A DNA stretch of 5,500 nucleotides, taken from Promethearchaeia archaeon (GTDB lineage: Archaea > Asgardarchaeota > Lokiarchaeia > Sigyniarchaeales > SOKP01). This document shows, piece after piece, positions 1-5,500 of the stretch. The notes below the pieces were generated by a model. That model made no database searches. It saw nothing but the letters and a program-made list of their open reading frames with translations, and was not told the origin of the DNA. The DNA is taken from the NCBI GenBank assembly GCA_029856375.1, contig JAHQWX010000155.1, forward strand, positions 1 through 5,500, given 5' to 3'. A program made the translations under genes and the position numbers. Position 1 is the stretch's first letter; every line of letters starts with the position of its first letter.

Positions 1-1001
1 CGGATGTTCTTATAACATCTGATCTTAGAGGGATCGAATCTCATGGAATTCAACGCATGAAAATGTATTACGATCGAATAAAAGCGGGAATTTATAATAC
101 GAAAACTGAGATTAAAATAATAAAAGAAGATCCAGCTACAGCTCTTATTGATGGAGGGGATGGAATGGGGCATGTAATTGCTTATAAAGCTATGGAATTA
201 GCGATTAAGAAAGCTAAAGAATACGGTGTTGGGGCAGTAACGGTTAGAAATTCTACTCATTTTGGCATTGCTGGCTACTACTCTTTAATGGCTATAAAAG
301 AAGGAATGATAGGATTAGCAGTTACGAATGCACGCCCCTCACAGCCTCCTACATTTGGAGTTGAACCAATGCTTGGTACCAATCCATTAACAGCCGGTGC
401 TCCAACTGACGAGGACTTTCCATTTCTAATAGATTGCGCGACCTCAATAATTCAAAGAGGAAAAGTGGAAGTGAACGATCGAATTAAGAAACCCCTCCCC
501 GAAGGAGTAGTTTTAAATAATCAAGGAGAATACGAAACAGATCCAACTAAAGTTTTAAAAGATTTAGCCAATAAAACGGCTGCATTGTTGCCTCTTGGCG
601 GTCGGGGAGAGAAGACAGGCGGGCATAAGGGATATGGATATGCCACATTAGTAGAATTATTATCTGCAGCACTACAAGATGGTATATATTTAAGAGATAC
701 GATTGGGATTGAAAAGGATGGTCGAAAATACCTAAAAGTTGGGCACTTTTTCTTAGCAATCAACATTGAAAGTTTTTTATCGCTAGGGACTTTTAAGAAA
801 GTCGCTGGAAACATAATGAGAGATTTAAGAAGTTCAAAAAAAGCGCCAGGGCAAGAACGAATTTATACTGCAGGGGAAAAAGAATTCGACGCAGAAAACG
901 AACGAAAAAAAGTAGGGATCCCGATAAACGAGAGTATCCAGAACGACATCAAAATAATGAAAGAAGAACAAGGATTAACGCAATACAAATTTCCATTTTA
1001 A
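1..1001 (+). CDS. Ldh_2-family malate/L-lactate-type dehydrogenase, 5'-truncated by window edge
   Basis: NAD(P)-dependent 2-hydroxyacid dehydrogenase of the Ldh_2 family (malate, L-lactate, sulfolactate and ureidoglycolate dehydrogenases), a cytosolic fold distinct from Rossmann-type MDH/LDH. The frame is open from the window edge (first full codon at base 3), so an internal ATG at 57 is not the true start. The 332 visible residues lack only about the first 20-30. Family motifs appear in order (visible numbering): SHGIQR at 13-18, NSTHFG near 83-88, GTNP at 125-128, DCATS at 144-148, LPLGG followed by GGHKGYG at 206-212, GHFF at 247-250, and a C-terminal YKFPF. His in SHG and in THFG are the conserved active-site histidines known for this family. 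No frameshift or missing motif was seen. The substrate cannot be fixed from sequence; malate, lactate or sulfolactate are all possible. It converges on the CDF gene with one base between stop codons. Confidence 0.93.
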   Translation, partial: DVLITSDLRGIESHGIQRMKMYYDRIKAGIYNTKTEIKIIKEDPATALIDGGDGMGHVIAYKAMELAIKKAKEYGVGAVTVRNSTHFGIAGYYSLMAIKEGMIGLAVTNARPSQPPTFGVEPMLGTNPLTAGAPTDEDFPFLIDCATSIIQRGKVEVNDRIKKPLPEGVVLNNQGEYETDPTKVLKDLANKTAALLPLGGRGEKTGGHKGYGYATLVELLSAALQDGIYLRDTIGIEKDGRKYLKVGHFFLAINIESFLSLGTFKKVAGNIMRDLRSSKKAPGQERIYTAGEKEFDAENERKKVGIPINESIQNDIKIMKEEQGLTQYKFPF

Positions 1002-1002
1002 A

Positions 1003-2442
1003 TTAAAAAATTAAACTATCTTCTCGTTCTTGTAAAGGTTCTGAATGAAGAATTATATCTTGTAATTCTACTATTTCAATTTCGCTCTTTAAGATTTGTT
1101 CTATCCTTGTTAGGTAATCGTGCACTTTTGAAATATTCAACGCACCGTCAAAAAATACATGTAGTTCAAGAATACAAACCTCTCCAGCAGATATTAACTT
1201 AAAATCGTGAAATCCTAATATATAGGGCTCTTTTCTAAGCACTTCTTCAACTTTTTGTTTTGTTTCCGCAATAATTCTAAGATCTTGTTCCGTTTCCCCC
1301 CTTATAACAAAACACGCTTTACTTTGACGAGCTTGAGGTTCAATATGAGTTATTATATTGAATATAAGTGGAACTCTATCTTTTAAAGCGCCTTCGAAAT
1401 CTGAGCACAATTTATGAGCGTTACTCAACGAGAGATTTTCGTCTACAATAATTATAATCGATAGAAAATTCTCGTTTTCTAATTTAACGATATTAAAATC
1501 TTTTACATCAATGATACCGGGAAACTCAGGGATCATTGAAGTAACCAAGTTAATTAACTCTTCTGACAACGATTCTTCTCCTTTCATTGGGTGCATTTCT
1601 ATGGTACACATAATTTCATAATTTGGAAACGACTGTTTCGTAAGAAGTCGAATTGCTGAGGTAATTTCATTAGCGTGGACAATTGAAATGTGGTCTTCTA
1701 TATTTAAATGAACTTCGAGAAAGAGATCGCTACCACTCGTACGGATTCGTAAATCTTCTACTCCAATTACATGATCTAAATTAAAAATTTCTTGTCTAAT
1801 ACCCTCGATTATTTTAAAGTCAATTGGATTCGTATCTAAAAGTTCCTGAATACTACTTCTTGATAAAATTAAAGCTGTAATTATTATGTAAATCGAAAGC
1901 CCAATGCTAAATATGGGATCAATAAACAATACTCCAAATAACGCTAAAACGAAATTAATTACAACAACAAATCCTCTCATAGAGTCTTGGAATAAGTTTA
2001 AACCTTGCATCTCTAAAACAAGACTTTTTTTCTTTCGCCCTTGCCAAATAAGAATTCGAGAGAATCCCAAATTAATTCCAATAGAAATAAATAAAATGTA
2101 TATTCCGATATCTGGATTTGAAGTAAAGAAATTTGCCTCCAGTATAACTTGAATTGCATAAATTATTAGGATGCCATAAAGATTCAATAAAATGATAGCT
2201 TGTATTAACGCTCCAACTGATTCAATTTTTCTATGACCATACATGTGCTCGTAATCTGGCGGTCTTTGGCTATGATATAACGAATATATCGTCAGCGAGA
2301 CAAATCCAATATCCGTAATTGTGTCTACAGTTTCAGATAATAAACTTAGACTATTAGTTAATAAAGTTCCAATTAATTTCAAAATAGTCTGGAAAATAAC
2401 GACAGTTAAAGAGGCAATGCCAAATTTTAATTTAATGTCCAT
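1003..2442 (-). CDS. Cation diffusion facilitator (CDF) transporter with three tandem C-terminal domains
   Basis: Predicted proton-coupled divalent-metal exporter of the cytoplasmic membrane, 479 aa; ordinary CDF proteins are about 300. Six membrane segments can be drawn at about 7-28, 31-58, 73-101, 112-133, 148-173 and 177-198. TM2 carries D40xxxD44 and TM5 carries N149xxxD153, where the E. coli YiiP A-site has DxxxD and HxxxD. The loop motif PPDYEHMYGHRKIES (61-75) matches the CDF YGHGK region. After TM6 come three similar cytosolic alpha/beta units, about 205-286, 290-370 and 376-470, each with a conserved beta-(D/H)-alpha-beta pattern ending in HP, HIEP or HSEP. Candidate metal-binding His residues are H245, H256, H284 in unit 1; H343, H366 in unit 2; H428, H441, H466 in unit 3. 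ATG is the first possible start because an in-frame TAA lies 9 nt upstream. It is codirectional with the radical SAM gene but has its own promoter. Metal specificity is unknown; Fe, Mn or Zn are candidates. Confidence 0.92.
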   Translation of the reverse strand: MDIKLKFGIASLTVVIFQTILKLIGTLLTNSLSLLSETVDTITDIGFVSLTIYSLYHSQRPPDYEHMYGHRKIESVGALIQAIILLNLYGILIIYAIQVILEANFFTSNPDIGIYILFISIGINLGFSRILIWQGRKKKSLVLEMQGLNLFQDSMRGFVVVINFVLALFGVLFIDPIFSIGLSIYIIITALILSRSSIQELLDTNPIDFKIIEGIRQEIFNLDHVIGVEDLRIRTSGSDLFLEVHLNIEDHISIVHANEITSAIRLLTKQSFPNYEIMCTIEMHPMKGEESLSEELINLVTSMIPEFPGIIDVKDFNIVKLENENFLSIIIIVDENLSLSNAHKLCSDFEGALKDRVPLIFNIITHIEPQARQSKACFVIRGETEQDLRIIAETKQKVEEVLRKEPYILGFHDFKLISAGEVCILELHVFFDGALNISKVHDYLTRIEQILKSEIEIVELQDIILHSEPLQEREDSLIF

Positions 2443-2454
2443 TAAGGATTAAAA

Positions 2455-2465
2455 AGGTATTACCT
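2455..2465. promoter_or_regulatory. Palindrome AGGTA-T-TACCT, candidate operator of the CDF gene
   Basis: A perfect inverted repeat with 5-bp arms around one central base lies between the predicted TATA box and the CDF start codon, 12 nt from the ATG. A repressor bound here would block the predicted transcription start. By analogy with other metal exporters a metal-sensing regulator (DtxR/MntR-like or other) is plausible, but the regulator's identity is inference and short palindromes arise by chance in AT-rich DNA. Confidence 0.3.
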
Positions 2466-2466
2466 C

Positions 2467-2478
2467 TAAATAAAATAA
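2467..2478 (-). promoter_or_regulatory. TATA-like box for the CDF gene
   Basis: On the minus strand this reads TTATTTTATTTA, centred about 30 nt upstream of the CDF ATG. That spacing suits an archaeal promoter giving a leaderless or very short-leader mRNA. No Shine-Dalgarno sequence is present at normal distance; the only GAGGT lies more than 20 nt from the ATG. The low-complexity AT context limits certainty. Confidence 0.4.
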
Positions 2479-2527
2479 TGGATTTTATTTCAAAAATAAA
2501 TGTTCTCTATTTCTGGAATCAATGCTA

Positions 2528-4090
2528 TTAAGAGCAACTTTTATTTAAAACGCATGTCGGATCACATGCCGTGTATGTTCCCGTTTTAAGATAGACTTTT
2601 GCGCGACATCCTCCACACATTGTTTTAAATTCGCATTTTCCACAATGTCCTCCAAAATCTAGACCTCTATAAAGGTTGAGCACGGGAGAATCTTGCCAAA
2701 TTTTCTGTATATGTTGCGTTTTAACGCTACCTAGCATTGCGGGGTTCAAAGGACATGGAGTCACATTTCCGTTAGGCTTTATGTGAACGACATAAATTCC
2801 CGATTCACAGCCGGTTATAAAGGGTGAGAACGGAGTTTGTTCTTCGAAAACACCTTTAGCCAATCGATTTGAAAAATTAAAAAATTTTAACGCATCCTTT
2901 GGGAAAATTCCTTTAAATAATGGCATTATATTAACATTGGGAAATCTTTGCGCAAGAATTCGAGTAAATGTTGGGTTCTTAAACGACAGCGTCAATGGAT
3001 AATCGTCTTCAATTAGTTTTTGCCAAATTTCGCACACTTCAGCTCCAAATTTTTCCATTTCTAGAGGGGATAATGCTAAATCTGATTGAGTGCAAGCATT
3101 TTCTGATGGAACGAAATCAAGAAGTTCGAACTTTTGGACGCCCAAACGCTTAGCTAATTCTATTAATTGTCGAATCTGATGACGATTGAGTTTTGTTACA
3201 ACAACATCTATACTCACATATAAGCCGGCATTCAGACAGTTTTTAATTCCTGCAAGTGCTTTTTTGAACATCCCTTTTCCTCGCACATGATCGTGGATCT
3301 CTTCCAAACCATCAATACTAATCTGAATATAACCAGCCCCCGCTTCTTTTAATTTTTCTGCCACTTGCGGAGTTATCAAAGTTCCGTTAGAAGCAAGCGC
3401 AACGCTCATTTTCTTGGTGGAAACGTATTTAATAAGATCAAAAATATCTTCTCGAAGAAGCGCTTCTCCTCCCGAAAAACCAACCACAAAATTTTTTGCT
3501 TCGTATAAATGATCAATAACACTGCACGCTTCTTCAAAACTTAACTCGTCTCGCATTGAGTTCGGTGGAACATAACAATGTTTGCACCTTAAGTTGCATC
3601 GATGCGTTACTGACCAAATTGTGATTACTGGTCCAGCTGGAATGAGAGGAATATTTAATCCGAATTTCGCAAGACCATCCAGATACGATATGAGGAGGCG
3701 TTTTATTGCGATGTTTTTTTTTAAAATCCTTCGAAACTCGTTCTTAGGCATTTTTAAACCGCGCTCTATCAAATTTAATACGAAGGAAATGAACGCAGAA
3801 TAATATTTCGTCCTATTCTTGCATTTTTTGCACGAAATTTTCCTATCAAGATAGTAATCGATAAATATTTCGGAGAATTTTCGATTACACACGGAACATT
3901 GCCTCATCATTATAGAAAATAATTTACCAATCGGAAACCTTCTAAACAGTTTCCAAAGTTTTAGTTCTAAATGATGTCGAAATCCTTTTTTAATTTTTAC
4001 GGTTTTTTTTTCTTGAAATTGATATTGTCGGATAAAATCAGACAATTGAGAATAATCGTGTTTCAATTCGTATACAGTCAGTAATACCAC
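2528..4090 (-). CDS. Radical SAM/SPASM enzyme with N-terminal zinc-ribbon extension
   Basis: Predicted S-adenosylmethionine-dependent Fe-S enzyme, 520 aa, cytosolic. Residues 1-150 are an extension with a likely zinc ribbon (C65xxC68 and C87xxC90) and a basic, helical linker. The radical SAM core begins near 155 with C165xxxC169xxC172 (THRCNLRCKHCY), which holds the SAM-binding [4Fe-4S] cluster, followed by SGGE at 206-209 and SIDG at 258-261. A SPASM domain follows: C428, G441xxxxC446, C483xxC486xxxxxC492xxC495, then C509, C513 and C519, enough for two auxiliary clusters. The C-terminal CGGCRAKVY resembles the AhbD/NirJ-like branch, and similar zinc-ribbon versions are recalled from other archaea. 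Substrate is unknown: heme-type chemistry, peptide modification or maturation of another enzyme are possible. Start is GTG; an in-frame TAG lies immediately upstream, so translation cannot start earlier. The CDF gene follows 85 nt downstream on the same strand. Confidence 0.9.
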   Translation of the reverse strand: MVLLTVYELKHDYSQLSDFIRQYQFQEKKTVKIKKGFRHHLELKLWKLFRRFPIGKLFSIMMRQCSVCNRKFSEIFIDYYLDRKISCKKCKNRTKYYSAFISFVLNLIERGLKMPKNEFRRILKKNIAIKRLLISYLDGLAKFGLNIPLIPAGPVITIWSVTHRCNLRCKHCYVPPNSMRDELSFEEACSVIDHLYEAKNFVVGFSGGEALLREDIFDLIKYVSTKKMSVALASNGTLITPQVAEKLKEAGAGYIQISIDGLEEIHDHVRGKGMFKKALAGIKNCLNAGLYVSIDVVVTKLNRHQIRQLIELAKRLGVQKFELLDFVPSENACTQSDLALSPLEMEKFGAEVCEIWQKLIEDDYPLTLSFKNPTFTRILAQRFPNVNIMPLFKGIFPKDALKFFNFSNRLAKGVFEEQTPFSPFITGCESGIYVVHIKPNGNVTPCPLNPAMLGSVKTQHIQKIWQDSPVLNLYRGLDFGGHCGKCEFKTMCGGCRAKVYLKTGTYTACDPTCVLNKSCS

Positions 4091-4115
4091 CTATGATTAT
4101 ACTAAAAAAAAGTAG

Positions 4116-4122
4116 TTATATA
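4116..4122 (-). promoter_or_regulatory. TATA box for the radical SAM gene
   Basis: On the minus strand this reads TATATAA, centred 29 nt upstream of the GTG start codon. Archaeal transcription normally begins about 25 nt downstream of the TATA centre, which puts the mRNA 5' end within a few bases of the GTG. The transcript would therefore be leaderless or nearly so. This supports both the GTG start and an archaeal source. Confidence 0.55.
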
Positions 4123-4137
4123 GGTCTTGAATAGACC
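4123..4137. promoter_or_regulatory. Inverted repeat GGTCT-N5-AGACC next to the radical SAM TATA box
   Basis: Perfect 5-bp arms separated by TGAAT abut the upstream edge of the radical SAM TATA box, inside the divergent intergenic region. The place fits a transcription-factor site overlapping the BRE position, acting on the radical SAM gene and perhaps on the divergent small genes. No regulator is known and chance occurrence is possible. Confidence 0.22.
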
Positions 4138-4212
4138 AATAATTATCCAGAAAAAGGTGCGTTTACATTAATCTAATTTGATTAAAATTTGGTAATTTGA
4201 ACTTTACCTATA

Positions 4213-4255
4213 TATTTTTCAGATAATACAGCGATGGCACAGTCCTTTTTTTATT
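4213..4255 (+). promoter_or_regulatory. Conserved upstream element and promoter of small gene 1
   Basis: TATTTTTCAGATAATACAG (4213-4231) and TCCTTTTTTTA (4243-4253) recur almost unchanged before small gene 2 (18 of 19 and 11 of 11 matches). Here an extra 11 bp, CGATGGCACAG, separates them, bounded by ACAG repeats. The T-run ending in ATT (4246-4255) is centred about 26 nt before the ATG at 4276 and may be the TATA box. Alternatively TATATATTTTT (4209-4219) is the box, giving a pyrimidine-rich leader. There is no Shine-Dalgarno sequence. Conservation between paralogs points to shared control. Confidence 0.5.
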
Positions 4256-4275
4256 CAATTTGTTTTTCTCTATTC

Positions 4276-4455
4276 ATGATTGATACTATTAAAGATGTAG
4301 CAGATAGAGTTAACGAAGAAATAGAAAAATTGGTTGGTAAAAAGTTATACAAAAAACTGGATACTGCTATTGCGTCAAATAAGGAGCAAACAATTTGGGC
4401 CCTATCAAAAATCATTTCAAATCATAAGTTACATCAGAACTTTTCTGACTTTTAA
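4276..4455 (+). CDS. Small paralogous protein 1, unknown function (59 aa)
   Basis: I do not recognise this family. The 59-aa product is charged, probably mostly helical, and has no membrane segment or signal peptide. It aligns without gaps to the product of the downstream gene over residues 1-50, with 24 identities: MI-TI-D at the start, R11, K18, VG at 20-21, LY at 24-25, KL at 27-28, AI at 31-32, SN at 34-35, EQ at 37-38, W41, L43 and KII at 45-47. The last ten or so residues (HKLHQNFSDF) are unrelated to its paralog. Start at 4276 is chosen because it matches the paralog start exactly. An in-frame ATG at 4234 would add 14 hydrophobic residues but lies in an 11-bp segment absent from copy 2. 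Divergent from the radical SAM gene. It could be a modified-peptide precursor, a DNA-binding or antitoxin-like protein; none is demonstrated. Confidence 0.75.
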   Translation: MIDTIKDVADRVNEEIEKLVGKKLYKKLDTAIASNKEQTIWALSKIISNHKLHQNFSDF

Positions 4456-4519
4456 AAACCATAATATAAATCCTGTATTAACTCTTATCATATCAAACCA
4501 GAAAATATCATTGCGCATG

Positions 4520-4554
4520 TATTTTTCAGATATTACAGTCCTTTTTTTAATTAT
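4520..4554 (+). promoter_or_regulatory. Conserved upstream element and promoter of small gene 2
   Basis: This is the second copy of the element before small gene 1: TATTTTTCAGATATTACAG (4520-4538) followed directly by TCCTTTTTTTA (4539-4549), without the 11-bp insert. The T-rich box running into AATTATT is centred about 24 nt before the ATG at 4572, a spacing that fits a leaderless archaeal promoter. Its presence suggests that gene 2 is transcribed separately as well as possibly by read-through from gene 1. Confidence 0.48.
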
Positions 4555-4571
4555 TTTGTTTCCATTTGTTC

Positions 4572-4739
4572 ATGATCGAAACAATTGATGATTTTCGTAA
4601 AAGAATAAGAAACGATTTGAAAAAAACCGTAGGATTGCATCTTTACACGAAATTATATAAAGCAATTGAATCGAACAACGAACAATCTATGTGGGAACTG
4701 AAAAAAATTATTAAGAAGTACCTGTATCGCTTCGAATAG
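4572..4739 (+). CDS. Small paralogous protein 2, unknown function (55 aa)
   Basis: Paralog of the gene 116 nt upstream; family not recognised. The 55-aa product runs from MIETIDDF to LYRFE and keeps the VG, LY, KL, AI, SN, EQ, W and KII positions listed for copy 1. It is markedly basic (13 Lys/Arg against 8 Asp/Glu) while copy 1 is near neutral, and it ends differently (YLYRFE). An in-frame TAA at 4548-4550 rules out an upstream extension; ATG 4572 is the first ATG after it, with only a TTG at 4566 as alternative. Ungapped protein similarity with many silent or conservative differences argues that both copies are truly translated. Its stop lies 2 nt from the stop of the convergent larC. Function could be the same as copy 1 with an altered partner or substrate region. 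Confidence 0.75.
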   Translation: MIETIDDFRKRIRNDLKKTVGLHLYTKLYKAIESNNEQSMWELKKIIKKYLYRFE

Positions 4740-4741
4740 GA

Positions 4742-5500
4742 TTATTTTTGCTTCGAAAAATAACTTGCTCTAGCTAAGTCGTAAATCTTTTTTAAAGATA
4801 CATTGTTTTGTTCTGCAAGTTTTTTACAATCTTCGTACTCCGGCGAAATTACTTTAATTTCGTTAGCTGATTTTCCGATTTTAATGGTAACTTCACCATA
4901 TTTTATTTTAATTTTCTCTTTTTCAACGAATAGTTTTTTTCTCTCCGTTTTATAAGTCCTTAAACCGAAAGTAGTAGTCTCGTTAAAAATAATATCAATT
5001 AAATTATTGGTATTCTCAAGCGTTGAAATTACGCTCAGCTTCACGGCGGGTCTATGCTTTTTCATTTGAATATTCGTTAAAAAGACATCTAATGCTCCAT
5101 TTTGAAAGAGTTTTTGGAACACAATTTCGTAAAGTTCCGGATACATATCGTCTATATTAGTTTCTATGATGCTTACAACATCCGTATCGTAATCTTCGAT
5201 TAACTCTCCTAAAAATACTCTCAAAACATTTGGATGCTCGAAATCAGATTTTCCAGCACCGTAGCCAACTTTATCAACTTTCATCAAAGGCATTTCTCCA
5301 AATTTCTTTGCCAGAGTAGTTATGATTGCAGCTCCTGTTGGTGTGACTAACTCTCCTTCAACGCCAGAAGAATATACGGGGAAACCAGATAAAAGCTCGC
5401 TTGTTGCAGGAGCGGGTACTGGTAATTTTCCGTGAGAAGTCTTGATAAAACCTTTTCCAATTGGTATGTTTGCGCAAAATATCTCTCGGATGTTTAATTT
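4742..5500 (-). CDS. larC: LarC, nickel-pincer cofactor nickel-insertion enzyme, 5'-truncated by window edge
   Basis: LarC family (DUF111/TIGR00299) cyclometallase, which inserts nickel into the pyridinium-thioacid mononucleotide in a CTP-dependent reaction, the last step in making the nickel-pincer cofactor of LarA-type racemases. The frame is open to the window edge. The 252 visible residues are the C-terminal part of a protein usually near 400 aa, so an in-frame ATG at 5293 is internal. Family hallmarks (visible numbering): SHGKLPVPAPAT at 22-33, VEGELVTPTGAA just after, ETNIDDM at 113-119, FLTNIQMKKHRP at 140-151 and NETTTFGLR at 173-181. The reading frame runs unbroken through the region where the Lactobacillus plantarum gene is split into larC1/larC2 by programmed frameshifting. 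Other lar genes are not in the window; they may lie beyond 5500 or elsewhere. It converges on small gene 2. Confidence 0.92.
   Translation of the reverse strand, partial: KLNIREIFCANIPIGKGFIKTSHGKLPVPAPATSELLSGFPVYSSGVEGELVTPTGAAIITTLAKKFGEMPLMKVDKVGYGAGKSDFEHPNVLRVFLGELIEDYDTDVVSIIETNIDDMYPELYEIVFQKLFQNGALDVFLTNIQMKKHRPAVKLSVISTLENTNNLIDIIFNETTTFGLRTYKTERKKLFVEKEKIKIKYGEVTIKIGKSANEIKVISPEYEDCKKLAEQNNVSLKKIYDLARASYFSKQK

Noticed and set aside
521..814. Minus-strand open frames (521-814 and 547-759)
   Set aside because: They lie fully antisense to the Ldh_2 gene, whose motifs are intact there, and show no family resemblance.
1904..2152. Plus-strand open frame inside the CDF gene
   Set aside because: Antisense shadow of CDF membrane segments 3-6; composition follows the real gene.
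2331..2342. TTTCAGATAATA resembling the small-gene upstream element
   Set aside because: It encodes part of TM2 of the CDF protein (near SETVD) and lacks the rest of the element; chance match.
2484..2500. Inverted repeat TTTATTT-CAA-AAATAAA after the radical SAM gene as a hairpin terminator
   Set aside because: All-AT arms are weak and common in such DNA; the T-rich stretch could aid archaeal termination but cannot be claimed.
3582..3803. Plus-strand open frame inside the radical SAM gene
   Set aside because: Antisense to the radical SAM linker and CxxxCxxC region; no promoter or homology seen.
4079..4092. GGTATTAC shared between the radical SAM start and the CDF palindrome as a common operator
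   Set aside because: Only 8 bases match, the radical SAM copy is not palindromic and overlaps start codons; most likely coincidence.
4191..4208. GGTAA-N8-TTACC inverted repeat upstream of small gene 1
   Set aside because: Short arms in AT-rich DNA and absent before small gene 2, so not supported as an operator.
4334..4588. Plus-strand 84-codon frame overlapping both small genes
   Set aside because: It is out of frame with both paralogs, spans the intergenic gap, and is not conserved between the two copies.
4742..4763. Inverted repeat TTATTTTT-GCTTCG-AAAAATAA at the larC 3' end as a shared terminator
   Set aside because: It lies within larC coding sequence (last codons and stop) and has only A-T pairs; possible but not supported enough to list.

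Overview
This AT-rich 5.5 kb window looks archaeal. Start codons lack Shine-Dalgarno sequences at the usual spacing. Instead, TATA-like boxes lie about 24-30 nt upstream of the start codons, as expected for leaderless or nearly leaderless archaeal mRNAs. The protein families also fit an archaeon: an Ldh_2-type dehydrogenase, a radical SAM/SPASM enzyme with an N-terminal zinc-ribbon extension, a CDF transporter and LarC. The Ldh_2 wording recalls Asgard (Lokiarchaeia-like) proteins, but that placement is an inference from memory.

Layout. Bases 1-1001 (+) hold the 3' part of an Ldh_2 (malate/L-lactate/sulfolactate-type) dehydrogenase. It converges, with 1 nt between the stop codons, on a CDF cation-efflux transporter (1003-2442, -) that carries three tandem cytosolic domains instead of one. 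Behind it on the same strand is a radical SAM/SPASM enzyme (2528-4090, -) with a GTG start. A 185-nt divergent promoter region (4091-4275) separates this enzyme from two small tandem paralogous genes on the + strand (4276-4455, 59 aa; 4572-4739, 55 aa). The second small gene converges, with 2 nt between stop codons, on a 5'-truncated larC (4742 to the window end, -), the nickel-insertion enzyme of nickel-pincer cofactor synthesis. No tRNA, rRNA, CRISPR array or insertion sequence was seen, and no stretch over 300 nt lacks a gene.

How the genes may work together. Ldh_2 and LarC could both belong to 2-hydroxyacid (lactate-type) metabolism, but they sit at opposite ends of the window and nothing here links them directly. 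The CDF gene has its own promoter, with a short palindrome between the TATA box and the start codon, which suggests metal-responsive repression.

The most novel part is the small-gene pair. The two proteins align without gaps over 50 residues (24 identical), diverge at their C-termini, and share a strongly conserved upstream element. They lie divergently beside a SPASM-type radical SAM enzyme. One speculative reading is a pair of modified-peptide precursors with their maturase; the alternative is an unrelated family of small archaeal proteins.
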